From Cytophagaceae bacterium (lineage in GTDB: Bacteria > Bacteroidota > Bacteroidia > Cytophagales > Spirosomataceae): a stretch of 13,931 bases of DNA. Where the stretch lies: the NCBI GenBank assembly GCA_027485075.1, contig JAIXRT010000256.1, positions 1 through 13,931 of the forward strand, written 5' to 3'. A model generated the notes under the pieces. It saw only the letters and a list, made by a program, of their open reading frames with translations. It ran no database searches and was not told where the DNA came from. Shown piece by piece: positions 6,802 to 13,278 of this stretch; within the stretch, counting starts at the first letter, position 1; each line of letters begins with the position of its first letter. The translations under genes and the position numbers were made by a program.

Positions 6802-8610
6802 ATGACCCAGTCAAAAATCAGGTGGATTATCGGCTTCATGACCCTCGCTTTAGTGGGTTTGATTGCTTTTCAAGCCTATTGGCTCGGGTTTATGCTCGAA
6901 ACCAAAAAGGAGCAATTCGCTGCCGATGTTCAAGATGGCTTGGCCCAGGTAGTTCGAAAATTAGAGAAACAAGAGCTTGTGATGCTCGCGCAACGGCATC
7001 AAACGTTTGTAAGCCAACAGCAAAAGTTAAAGGAGCTGTCAGCTAAATTAGCCGCTAAACCTACACCTGCATCCAAACCCAAGCAGGAAGCTCTAACGGA
7101 AGATATTCATCCCGAAGTGGCATTTATTGGTCCAGAGGGAAATATGCGAAGCCCCCGGGGAACGATTCAAAATGAAGTCCGTTCCGATATCATGTATGTC
7201 CGAAAATCATTTCTGTTGCCGAACGGTCAAATTGCTGAAATAACCGAAGAATATCGTGTAGACGTAGATCCCGAATTAGAAATCCAAAGGCGTTTACAAG
7301 AGGATCAGCAACTAACTGACCTATTCAATCCGCGACCTAGGCAAAAGCTGAATGAAGGCCAAAAGCTCAAAAGAAAGTTAAAAGAAGTTCAGCGCCGCTT
7401 CAGAAAAAGAAATATGTCTGCCGCAGTGGATGCAAGGCCTTCTAAAAAACAGGATGTTCCCAAAGATTCTTTCGCGAAAAAAGATGTAGACAAAGTGATA
7501 CGCAAAACGGCCTTAGCCAAAGAAGTATTCGCTGATTATTTATTCAAAGAACGACCTATCACGGAGCGTGTCGAGCCACGTTTCATTGATAGCCTTGTAC
7601 GGAAAGAATTGGCCGCGAAACAAATTAATTTAAGTTACGTTTTTGGGATCGGACCTGAGAATCCCAAGCCGGCCAATGATTGGATATTCACCTCCCATGC
7701 AAGTATCAAAAAGGAAAAATCCCAGTTTGTGGCCGCCTTATTCCCTAATGACCTGCATGCTTCAGGTCAATTTTTGCATGTCAATTTTGCGGATACAACT
7801 GGGTTTATTTGGCAAACGATGGGATTGAATTTAATGGGTTCAGGTGTTTTGCTTCTCATCATGATCGGTTGTTTTTACATTGCGATGATGACCATTATCA
7901 AGCAAAAGAAATTGGCCGAAATCAAAAATGATTTCATCAATAACATGACGCATGAATTTAAGACCCCGATATCTACCATTTCGCTAGCAACTCAATTAAT
8001 TCAAGAGGAACCGCAAGCAGCGAAAAGTGAGTCAATTTTGAGGTATCTAGGGATTATAAAAGATGAAAATATTCGCTTGGGCCAACAAGTCGAGCGGGTG
8101 CTTCAGACGGCACAAATGGAGCGCGAGGAGATTGTGCTGAAGAAAAAGTCAATCGATTTGCATGCCTTAATCCAGCAGGTGGCTGATATGAATGCGCCCC
8201 TACTTAAAACGCATCAGGGAACATCGGATCTACATTTGGAAGCAGTTGACCATCAACTAGTTGCTGATGAGGTGCACCTCGCAAATGTGTTGAATAATTT
8301 ATTGGATAATGCCATCAAGTATAGTCCAGAGGCTCCAACGATAGATATTCAAACGCGATCTGATGTACAAGGGTTACATATTCAGGTTAAAGACCAGGGA
8401 ATGGGAATGCAAAAAGAGGTACTGTCGGCTGTTTTTGAGCCATTTTATCGCGTGCCTACCGGTAATGTCCACAATGTGAAGGGTTTCGGGTTGGGCTTAA
8501 GTTATGTGAAGAAAATTGTAGAGGCGCATGGAGGTAGCGTGCAAGTGAGCAGTAAGTTAGGTGTAGGAAGTACCTTTGAAATAACGATACCATATGGCAC
8601 AAACAACTAA
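6802..8610 (+). CDS. Sensor histidine kinase, RprX-like
   Basis: Membrane sensor that autophosphorylates on His and passes phosphate to the adjacent regulator. 602 residues from ATG 6802; a TTG at 6769 falls within the promoter region and is rejected. Transmembrane helix 1 is about 8-28 (WIIGFMTLALVGLIAFQAYW) and helix 2 about 344-366, leaving a periplasmic sensor of about 315 residues. The HisKA domain follows at once, with no HAMP, and has His384 in NNMTHEFKTPIS. ATPase motifs are the N box NVLNNLLDNAIKYS (495-508), G1 DQGMGM (531-536), F box FEPFYRV, and G2 GFGLGL (561-566). All catalytic motifs look intact. The sensor is strongly basic, with 13 Lys/Arg among residues 176-204, and matches no sensor fold I can name, so the signal is unknown. 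The end of the frame overlaps the regulator gene. Resembles Bacteroides RprX in layout. Confidence 0.93.
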   Translation: MTQSKIRWIIGFMTLALVGLIAFQAYWLGFMLETKKEQFAADVQDGLAQVVRKLEKQELVMLAQRHQTFVSQQQKLKELSAKLAAKPTPASKPKQEALTEDIHPEVAFIGPEGNMRSPRGTIQNEVRSDIMYVRKSFLLPNGQIAEITEEYRVDVDPELEIQRRLQEDQQLTDLFNPRPRQKLNEGQKLKRKLKEVQRRFRKRNMSAAVDARPSKKQDVPKDSFAKKDVDKVIRKTALAKEVFADYLFKERPITERVEPRFIDSLVRKELAAKQINLSYVFGIGPENPKPANDWIFTSHASIKKEKSQFVAALFPNDLHASGQFLHVNFADTTGFIWQTMGLNLMGSGVLLLIMIGCFYIAMMTIIKQKKLAEIKNDFINNMTHEFKTPISTISLATQLIQEEPQAAKSESILRYLGIIKDENIRLGQQVERVLQTAQMEREEIVLKKKSIDLHALIQQVADMNAPLLKTHQGTSDLHLEAVDHQLVADEVHLANVLNNLLDNAIKYSPEAPTIDIQTRSDVQGLHIQVKDQGMGMQKEVLSAVFEPFYRVPTGNVHNVKGFGLGLSYVKKIVEAHGGSVQVSSKLGVGSTFEITIPYGTNN

Positions 8611-9298
8611 CATTCTATTAGCAGAAGACGATCCTAACTTAGGATTGTTATTGGCTGAATTTCTTAAAAAGAAAGGGTATGCAGTTACGTGGGCACACAA
8701 TGGCGATGAGGCATTGGATTGCTTTGTCAAAGGATCATTTGATTTATGTGTATTGGACGTGATGATGCCCAAGAAAGATGGTTTTTCCCTTGCAAAAGAT
8801 ATCCGTGCCACGCACCTCGATGTTCCCATTATTTTCTTAACCGCCAAAGCCATGGAGGAAGATACACTTCAGGGTTTTAAAGCTGGTGCGGATGATTATC
8901 TAACCAAACCATTTTCCATGGATGTCCTCGTGGCACGCATGGAAGCGGTCTTGCGCCGGACGAAAACAGATAAAGTAATTCCTAGTTTGGCAGATGAAAT
9001 TTCCTTAGGGGAATTTATGTATTGGCCACAAAAAATGAAATTAATCCGCGCAGGTGTAGAGCAAAAGTTTACGCCTAAGGAAAATGAGTTAATGAAATTG
9101 TTGTGTGAGAATTTAGGCCGACCAGTTTCTAGGTCTTATGCGTTGAAATTAATCTGGGGCGATGATACCTACTTTAATGCACGCAGCATGGATGTGTACA
9201 TGACTAAATTACGCAAAATGCTAAAAGAAGACCCTCGCGTACAATTAGTAAACTTGCACGGCGAGGGCTTTCGACTGAGTATTGAGGGAATTAGTTAA
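8594..9298 (+). CDS. OmpR-family response regulator, RprY-like
   Basis: DNA-binding partner of the kinase encoded just upstream. 234 residues from ATG 8594, 17 bases inside the end of the kinase frame, which implies coupled translation. The receiver domain (about 5-120) has the acidic pocket Glu11-Asp12-Asp13, phospho-acceptor Asp55 in LCVLDVMMP, Thr83 and Lys105 in LTKPFSMD. LDVMMPKKDGF and IIFLTAK give a close look to Bacteroides RprY. The C-terminal winged-helix domain (about 130-232) has FTPKENELMKLLCENLGR, the recognition region SMDVYMTKLRKMLKEDP and the wing HGEGFRL. Its targets are not visible; the divergent secreted-protein gene is a candidate by position only. Its stop codon region overlaps the end of serS on the other strand by 8 bases, with no spacer between the converging genes. 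Confidence 0.94.
   Translation: MAQTTNILLAEDDPNLGLLLAEFLKKKGYAVTWAHNGDEALDCFVKGSFDLCVLDVMMPKKDGFSLAKDIRATHLDVPIIFLTAKAMEEDTLQGFKAGADDYLTKPFSMDVLVARMEAVLRRTKTDKVIPSLADEISLGEFMYWPQKMKLIRAGVEQKFTPKENELMKLLCENLGRPVSRSYALKLIWGDDTYFNARSMDVYMTKLRKMLKEDPRVQLVNLHGEGFRLSIEGIS
9232..9267 (-). terminator. Possible serS-side terminator embedded in the regulator gene
   Basis: A seven-pair GC-rich inverted repeat (CCCTCGC at 9232-9238, GCGAGGG at 9261-9267) with a 22-base loop lies in the last codons of the response regulator. Read on the minus strand, it begins 24 bases beyond the serS stop and is followed by TCTTCTTTT, so it could end the ribH-lysC-serS transcript. The long loop makes this uncertain; the repeat may also be only a coding coincidence. 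Confidence 0.3.
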
Positions 9299-10562
9299 TG
9301 TGCGTATAGCCAGTATATGGCACTAAAACGGCTGGTATTTTGATTCCCTCTGGTGTCTGATTATTTTCTAAAATAGCTGCCACGATGCGTGGTAACGCTA
9401 ATGCTGATCCATTTAAGGTATGACATAAGATTGATTTACCATCAATTTTAGTCCGCAATTTTAATCGGTTTGCTTGGTACGTTTCAAAGTTCGAAACTGA
9501 GCTTACTTCCAACCAGCGACTTTGCGCTGCTGACCACACTTCCATGTCATAGGTAAGGGCAGATGTAAAGCTCATATCGCCGCCACAAAGTCGCAATACT
9601 CGGTAAGGTAATTCAAGTTTTTGCAAGATGCTTTGAACATGTAATGACATTTCCTCTAACGCAGCGTAGGAGTTTTCGGGCTTTTGGATTTGAACGATTT
9701 CGATTTTGTCGAATTGATGCAAGCGATTTAAGCCACGTACATGTGCACCCCAAGATCCCGCTTCACGGCGGAAACATGGTGTATGACCTACGTTTTTGAT
9801 AGGTAAGTCCTTCTCATTGACAATGACATCGCGGTACAAATTCGTGATGGGCACCTCGGCCGTTGGGATTAAATACAATCCTTCCGCCTGCGTGATATAC
9901 ATTTGGCCTTCTTTGTCAGGCAATTGTCCCGTTCCAAAACCAGAATCTTCATTGATTAATATGGGTGGCTGGATTTCGTAATAACCAGCTTGTATCGCTT
10001 CATCCAAAAAGAAATTGATTAATGCACGTTGTAGACGAGCTCCTTTTCCTTTGTACACGGGAAATCCTGCACCTGTAATTTTATTTCCTAGGTCAAAGTC
10101 GATGATGTCGTAATCTTTGATTAAATCCCAATGCGGCTTGGCAGCCGCATGTAGGGTAGGGATGGTTCCCCAGTTTAAAACAACTTCATTGTCTTCGGCT
10201 ACTTTTCCTTCTGGCACAGAGCGATGAGGCAGATTGGGTAGTGTAATTAACAAATCAGTCAATTCTTTTTCGGCTTCGCGTGCAGCCTCTTCCATACCTT
10301 TGATTTCGCCTTTCAAAGCTGCCGTTTCGGCGCGCTTTCCTTCGGCTAACTCTTTTTGTCCCGATTGCATGAGTGCGCCGATTTCCTTGGCGGCGGCATT
10401 GGATTTCTCGAGTGCTTGTTCGGCTTGTTGGAGTAAAGCTTTACGCTTATCATCCATGGCAATGACTTGAGCCACGGTTTCGGCGGCATCTTTTACATGC
10501 TTTTTCGTTAATCCCGCAATCGTAAGTTCCGTGTTTGTCCGGATAAATGGAATCGTTAACAT
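9291..10562 (-). CDS. serS: Seryl-tRNA synthetase
   Basis: Cytoplasmic class II aminoacyl-tRNA synthetase that charges tRNA-Ser (and tRNA-Sec where present). 423 residues from ATG 10562-10560, a normal length for bacterial SerRS (E. coli 430). The N-terminal arm is an Ala/Glu/Lys-rich antiparallel coiled coil at about 25-107 that would contact the tRNA. The catalytic core has the serine-site TAEVPIT (234-240), motif 2 from TPCFRREAGS through RGLNRLHQFDKIEI (261-289), and motif 3 NGSALALPR (384-392) with Arg392 and the following ENNQTPEGIKIP. All key residues expected of the family look present. The start is 9 bases after the lysC stop, so it is the third gene of a compact run. No T-box or other leader is visible ahead of it. 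Confidence 0.97.
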   Translation of the reverse strand: MLTIPFIRTNTELTIAGLTKKHVKDAAETVAQVIAMDDKRKALLQQAEQALEKSNAAAKEIGALMQSGQKELAEGKRAETAALKGEIKGMEEAAREAEKELTDLLITLPNLPHRSVPEGKVAEDNEVVLNWGTIPTLHAAAKPHWDLIKDYDIIDFDLGNKITGAGFPVYKGKGARLQRALINFFLDEAIQAGYYEIQPPILINEDSGFGTGQLPDKEGQMYITQAEGLYLIPTAEVPITNLYRDVIVNEKDLPIKNVGHTPCFRREAGSWGAHVRGLNRLHQFDKIEIVQIQKPENSYAALEEMSLHVQSILQKLELPYRVLRLCGGDMSFTSALTYDMEVWSAAQSRWLEVSSVSNFETYQANRLKLRTKIDGKSILCHTLNGSALALPRIVAAILENNQTPEGIKIPAVLVPYTGYTHIN

Positions 10563-10571
10563 GGCGTTCGT

Positions 10572-11891
10572 TTAGAAAAGTCCTTCGTTCAATGCGTTTA
10601 AGGCATCATTTTTATGTTTGGCATCCACTAAAAGTGAGATATTATGCTCGGAAGCACCATATGAAATCATGCGGATAGGAATGTTTTTGATTGCATCCAA
10701 CACCTTGATTGCAATGCCTTCTTTATCGGCCCAAAAATTACCCACAATACAAATAATTACCTGGTCCTTATCTGGATCCTCTAACTCGGCAAACTCACGT
10801 AATTCACGCATGATTGCGTCGAGGTTTGCGGTTTGATCAATGGTCACGGAAACCGAAACTTCGGAGGTAGTGATCATGTCTACTGGCGTCTTGTATTTTT
10901 CGAAAATTTCGAAAACGCGTTTCAAGAAACCGTAGGCATTTAACATCCGTGTGGAGTGAATGTAAATCGCGGTAATATTATCTTTGGCAGCAATGGCTTT
11001 GATTTCGATGTCTGTTGACTTTTCTGAAATCAATGTTCCAAATGCACTTGGCTCCATCGTATTTTTCAACCGAACCGGAACGCCTTTAATTTTCGCCGGG
11101 GTAATCGTACTTGGGTGCAAGATTTTTGCCCCGAAGTACGCAAGTTCAGCTGCTTCAGCAAATGACAATTCACGAATAGGGAATGTGTTTTTCACAATGC
11201 GTGGATCGTTGTTGTGCATACCATCGATATCCGTCCAGATTTGAATTTCATCTGCTTGGATCGCTCCGCCGATAAGTGAAGCGGTATAATCGGAACCTCC
11301 ACGTTTTAAATTATCTACCTCCCCAGCAGGGTTACGGCAAATAAATCCTTGCGTTATGAATATTTGCTTGTCTTTTACAGGGGCAATGGTTGCGGCTAAT
11401 TTGCGTTCAATGTCAGCCATGATCGGCTCATTGTCCGCATCGATCACCATGAAATCTAGCGCAGGCAATAAAGTTGAATTGACACCCTCTTCTTGTAAAT
11501 AAGCTTCGAAAATTTGGGTTGATAACAATTCACCTAACGCCACCATCTCTTTCTCTTGTTTCACCGTATACGGAACCGTTGCGATCAGGCTATCAATGAA
11601 TGAAAACTCTTTTTCAATGATGGCTTGACCTTTGCCTAAGCCTGCTGGTGTTTGGTATAATTCGATTAAAAATGTGTCGTAGTGAGCGCGCAATGCATTG
11701 GCTTTGGATTTAGCCTCAGCTTGATTTTGCGCGATCAATGATTCTGAAATAGACAAAAGTGTATTTGTACTTCCTGAAAGAGCTGATAGTACTACAATTT
11801 TCGGTTTACCATCCGCTGTGATCAGTTGACGAATTGATTGCATTCTTTCTGGCTTCCCTACGGATGTCCCACCAAATTTCCAAACTTGCAT
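10572..11891 (-). CDS. lysC: Aspartate kinase (monofunctional, with C-terminal ACT domains)
   Basis: Catalyses ATP-dependent phosphorylation of aspartate, the first step towards lysine, threonine, methionine and diaminopimelate. 439 residues from ATG 11891-11889. The amino acid kinase domain has KFGGTSVG at 5-12, a MGE-like segment ALGELLSTQI at 118-127, RGGSDYTAS at 197-205 and WTDIDGMHNNDPR at 219-231. Residues from about 300 to 439 form tandem ACT regulatory domains, with TTSEVSVSV (341-349) and MISYGASEHNISLLV (408-422), pointing to feedback control by an end-product amino acid; which one cannot be told from sequence reading. There is no homoserine dehydrogenase extension, so it is the single-function type. 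Which paralogue it is depends on the rest of the genome, so the symbol is the generic one. It follows ribH by 11 bases and precedes serS by 9. Confidence 0.93.
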   Translation of the reverse strand: MQVWKFGGTSVGKPERMQSIRQLITADGKPKIVVLSALSGSTNTLLSISESLIAQNQAEAKSKANALRAHYDTFLIELYQTPAGLGKGQAIIEKEFSFIDSLIATVPYTVKQEKEMVALGELLSTQIFEAYLQEEGVNSTLLPALDFMVIDADNEPIMADIERKLAATIAPVKDKQIFITQGFICRNPAGEVDNLKRGGSDYTASLIGGAIQADEIQIWTDIDGMHNNDPRIVKNTFPIRELSFAEAAELAYFGAKILHPSTITPAKIKGVPVRLKNTMEPSAFGTLISEKSTDIEIKAIAAKDNITAIYIHSTRMLNAYGFLKRVFEIFEKYKTPVDMITTSEVSVSVTIDQTANLDAIMRELREFAELEDPDKDQVIICIVGNFWADKEGIAIKVLDAIKNIPIRMISYGASEHNISLLVDAKHKNDALNALNEGLF

Positions 11892-11902
11892 CTTATAACT
11901 GT

Positions 11903-12382
11903 TTAATTTATTGCTAACATTTTTATCGCCGTAATGGCGGCCTCATCCCCCTTATTTCCATGTTTTCCTCCGGCACGATCCATCGCTTGTTCCTGTGTAT
12001 TTGGGGTTAAAACGCCAAAAATAACTGGTTTATTATATTTTAAACTCACCTGTGTAATGCCATCTGCAACGGCCTGACAAATGAAATCAAAGTGACGTGT
12101 CTCTCCTTGAATCACACACCCAAGACATATCACGGCATCGATATCTTCACGTTGGGCAAATTTCTGAGCACCTAGGCTTAGTTCAAAACTGCCGGGTACT
12201 TGCGCACTAATGATGTGATTTTCTTGAACGCCATGTTTAACCAAGGTGTCAAAGGCACCCGTGTACAGCGCGCCAGTCACTTCGGTGTTCCATTCCGATA
12301 CGATGATGGCAAACCGCTTTTGGCTGACATCGGGAAGATTGGCCGTTGAAAAATCGCTTAAATTTTTTAATGCTGAAGACAT
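11903..12382 (-). CDS. ribH: 6,7-dimethyl-8-ribityllumazine synthase
   Basis: Penultimate enzyme of riboflavin synthesis: condenses the ribitylaminopyrimidinedione with dihydroxybutanone phosphate. The family assembles as pentamers or 60-mer capsids. 159 residues from ATG 12382-12380, the usual length. Visible active-site signatures are SEWN at 29-32, VPGSFELSLGA at 62-72 (commonly VPGAFELP, so two conservative changes), GCVIQGETRHFDFIC at 88-102 with the catalytic-type His97, FGVLTPNT near 121-128, and AGGKHGNKGDEAA near 136-148. In Bacteroidota a TPR gene commonly precedes ribH, and it does here, but a strong hairpin lies between them, only 12 bases before the ATG. It starts a run with lysC (11 bases on) and serS. 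No FMN riboswitch is possible in the 72-base gap. Confidence 0.96.
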   Translation of the reverse strand: MSSALKNLSDFSTANLPDVSQKRFAIIVSEWNTEVTGALYTGAFDTLVKHGVQENHIISAQVPGSFELSLGAQKFAQREDIDAVICLGCVIQGETRHFDFICQAVADGITQVSLKYNKPVIFGVLTPNTQEQAMDRAGGKHGNKGDEAAITAIKMLAIN

Positions 12383-12393
12383 GGGCTATGCTT

Positions 12394-12431
12394 AAAAAAA
12401 GAAAGGATAAAAGCGTAAGCTCTTATCCCTT
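12394..12431 (-). terminator. Intrinsic terminator or attenuator between the TPR gene and ribH
   Basis: On the minus strand a 13-pair stem (arms 12419-12431 and 12402-12414, two G-T wobbles, loop of four bases 12415-12418) is followed by C and seven Ts (12394-12401). It fits a classical intrinsic terminator for the TPR gene. The T-tract ends 11 bases before the ribH ATG, and I find no TAnnTTTG element between the TPR stop and ribH, so ribH may rely on read-through, making the hairpin a possible attenuator. Confidence 0.8.
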
Positions 12432-12454
12432 CATGTCATTATCTAATGTATTTC

Positions 12455-13132
12455 TTATTCGGAGATAGAGCTTTCTAGGAGCGCTTTATACTTTTTAGCT
12501 GGAATCGACTCAGATGATTGTGGATATTTTTCCGTAATCTCTGTGTAAGTCGCTAACGCTTCTTTTGCTTGCTTATTTGCTTCGTATGCGTTGGCTAACT
12601 TTAACAAGTACATCGGCGAGAAAAATTTATTTGGCTTGTATTCAGCCGCTTTTTGATAATATTCAATGGCGTCAGCATACGATTTTTTCTCTGAGTAAGC
12701 ATCGCCAACGAGTGAAAGTGCGCGTGCTTGAACCAATAAGTCACTACTATTGAAACTCTTTAATCTCTCAATCGCTTGATCGTATTTGCCTTGTTTGATC
12801 AAGGTAATCCCCAAATATAAATCAGCCAAATTTTGCGCGTTTCCGCCAAATTCATCAGATACCTTAGCAAGATCCTTGGCTGCTGCAGACAATGAATCTG
12901 ACTCAAACGCGTAAACTGCTTTGTATAATTTCTTTTCTCCCTCAGTCGCTTGATTGTTTTGGTACCAAGTCATGCCGAAATAGCCAACAATCGCACCGAT
13001 TGCTACAATGGCAGCTATGATTATAGAAGATTTATTATTTTCAAAAAAACCGGTCACCTTCGTTAACTCTTGTTGAAGAGCTTCTGGGCTTTCAATAATT
13101 TCAATCGATTCGTTTTTTTCTTTCTTTGCCAT
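12455..13132 (-). CDS. YfgM-like membrane-anchored TPR protein
   Basis: 225 residues from ATG 13132-13130. A charged cytoplasmic N-terminus (about 1-35) is followed by one transmembrane helix at about 37-58 (SIIIAAIVAIGAIVGYFGM), placing the rest in the periplasm. Residues from about 65 to 225 are tetratricopeptide-like helical repeats: LADLYLGITLIKQGKYDQAIERL, ALSLVGDAYSEKKSYADAIEYYQKA and LLKLANAYEANKQAKEALATY sit near 102-125, 137-162 and 174-197. The layout matches the YfgM/ancillary SecYEG-associated family (Pfam-type TPR_21) and the TPR protein commonly encoded before ribH in Bacteroidota. By analogy it may aid periplasmic protein handling; the sequence itself shows only the anchor and repeats. 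It has its own promoter-like sequence and a terminator-like hairpin after it. Confidence 0.82.
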   Translation of the reverse strand: MAKKEKNESIEIIESPEALQQELTKVTGFFENNKSSIIIAAIVAIGAIVGYFGMTWYQNNQATEGEKKLYKAVYAFESDSLSAAAKDLAKVSDEFGGNAQNLADLYLGITLIKQGKYDQAIERLKSFNSSDLLVQARALSLVGDAYSEKKSYADAIEYYQKAAEYKPNKFFSPMYLLKLANAYEANKQAKEALATYTEITEKYPQSSESIPAKKYKALLESSISE

Positions 13133-13161
13133 ACGACTAATTAATTCTTTTTTAAGGACTG

Positions 13162-13193
13162 CAAAATTATAAAATCTCCGCCATTTATATCAA
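13162..13193 (-). promoter_or_regulatory. Putative promoter of the TPR gene
   Basis: On the minus strand TTG (13193-13191), a 21-base spacer and TAATTTTG (13169-13162) fit the Bacteroidota TTG-N17-23-TAnnTTTG pattern, the best two-part match in the window. Transcription would start some 20 bases ahead of the ATG at 13132. Confidence 0.55.
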
Positions 13194-13207
13194 TGTTAGT
13201 GGAATCT

Positions 13208-13242
13208 TTTGCTTTTTATTTTCCAAATTGTGAGTAAATGTG
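13208..13242 (+). promoter_or_regulatory. Weak candidate promoter for glpD
   Basis: TTTG (13208-13211), a 23-base spacer and TAAATGTG (13235-13242, one mismatch to TAnnTTTG) lie 36 bases before the glpD ATG. This is the best candidate I can see in the 146-base gap, which otherwise holds no gene, hairpin or repeat that I recognise. Confidence 0.2.
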
Positions 13243-13278
13243 GCTAAATCATTTGTTTAGAAGTAAATAATCCACCCT

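Noticed and set aside
6738..7046. A 102-codon frame at the start of the kinase gene
   Set aside because: It is out of frame with the kinase, which has a clear first membrane helix here, and its product is Cys/Arg-rich without any pattern.
9291..9298. Frameshift or assembly error where the regulator and serS frames overlap
   Set aside because: Both proteins end with normal family lengths and termini, so the overlap appears real.
12383..12454. FMN riboswitch upstream of ribH
   Set aside because: The 72-base gap is too short for this element and shows none of its conserved sequence, only a simple hairpin with a T-tract.
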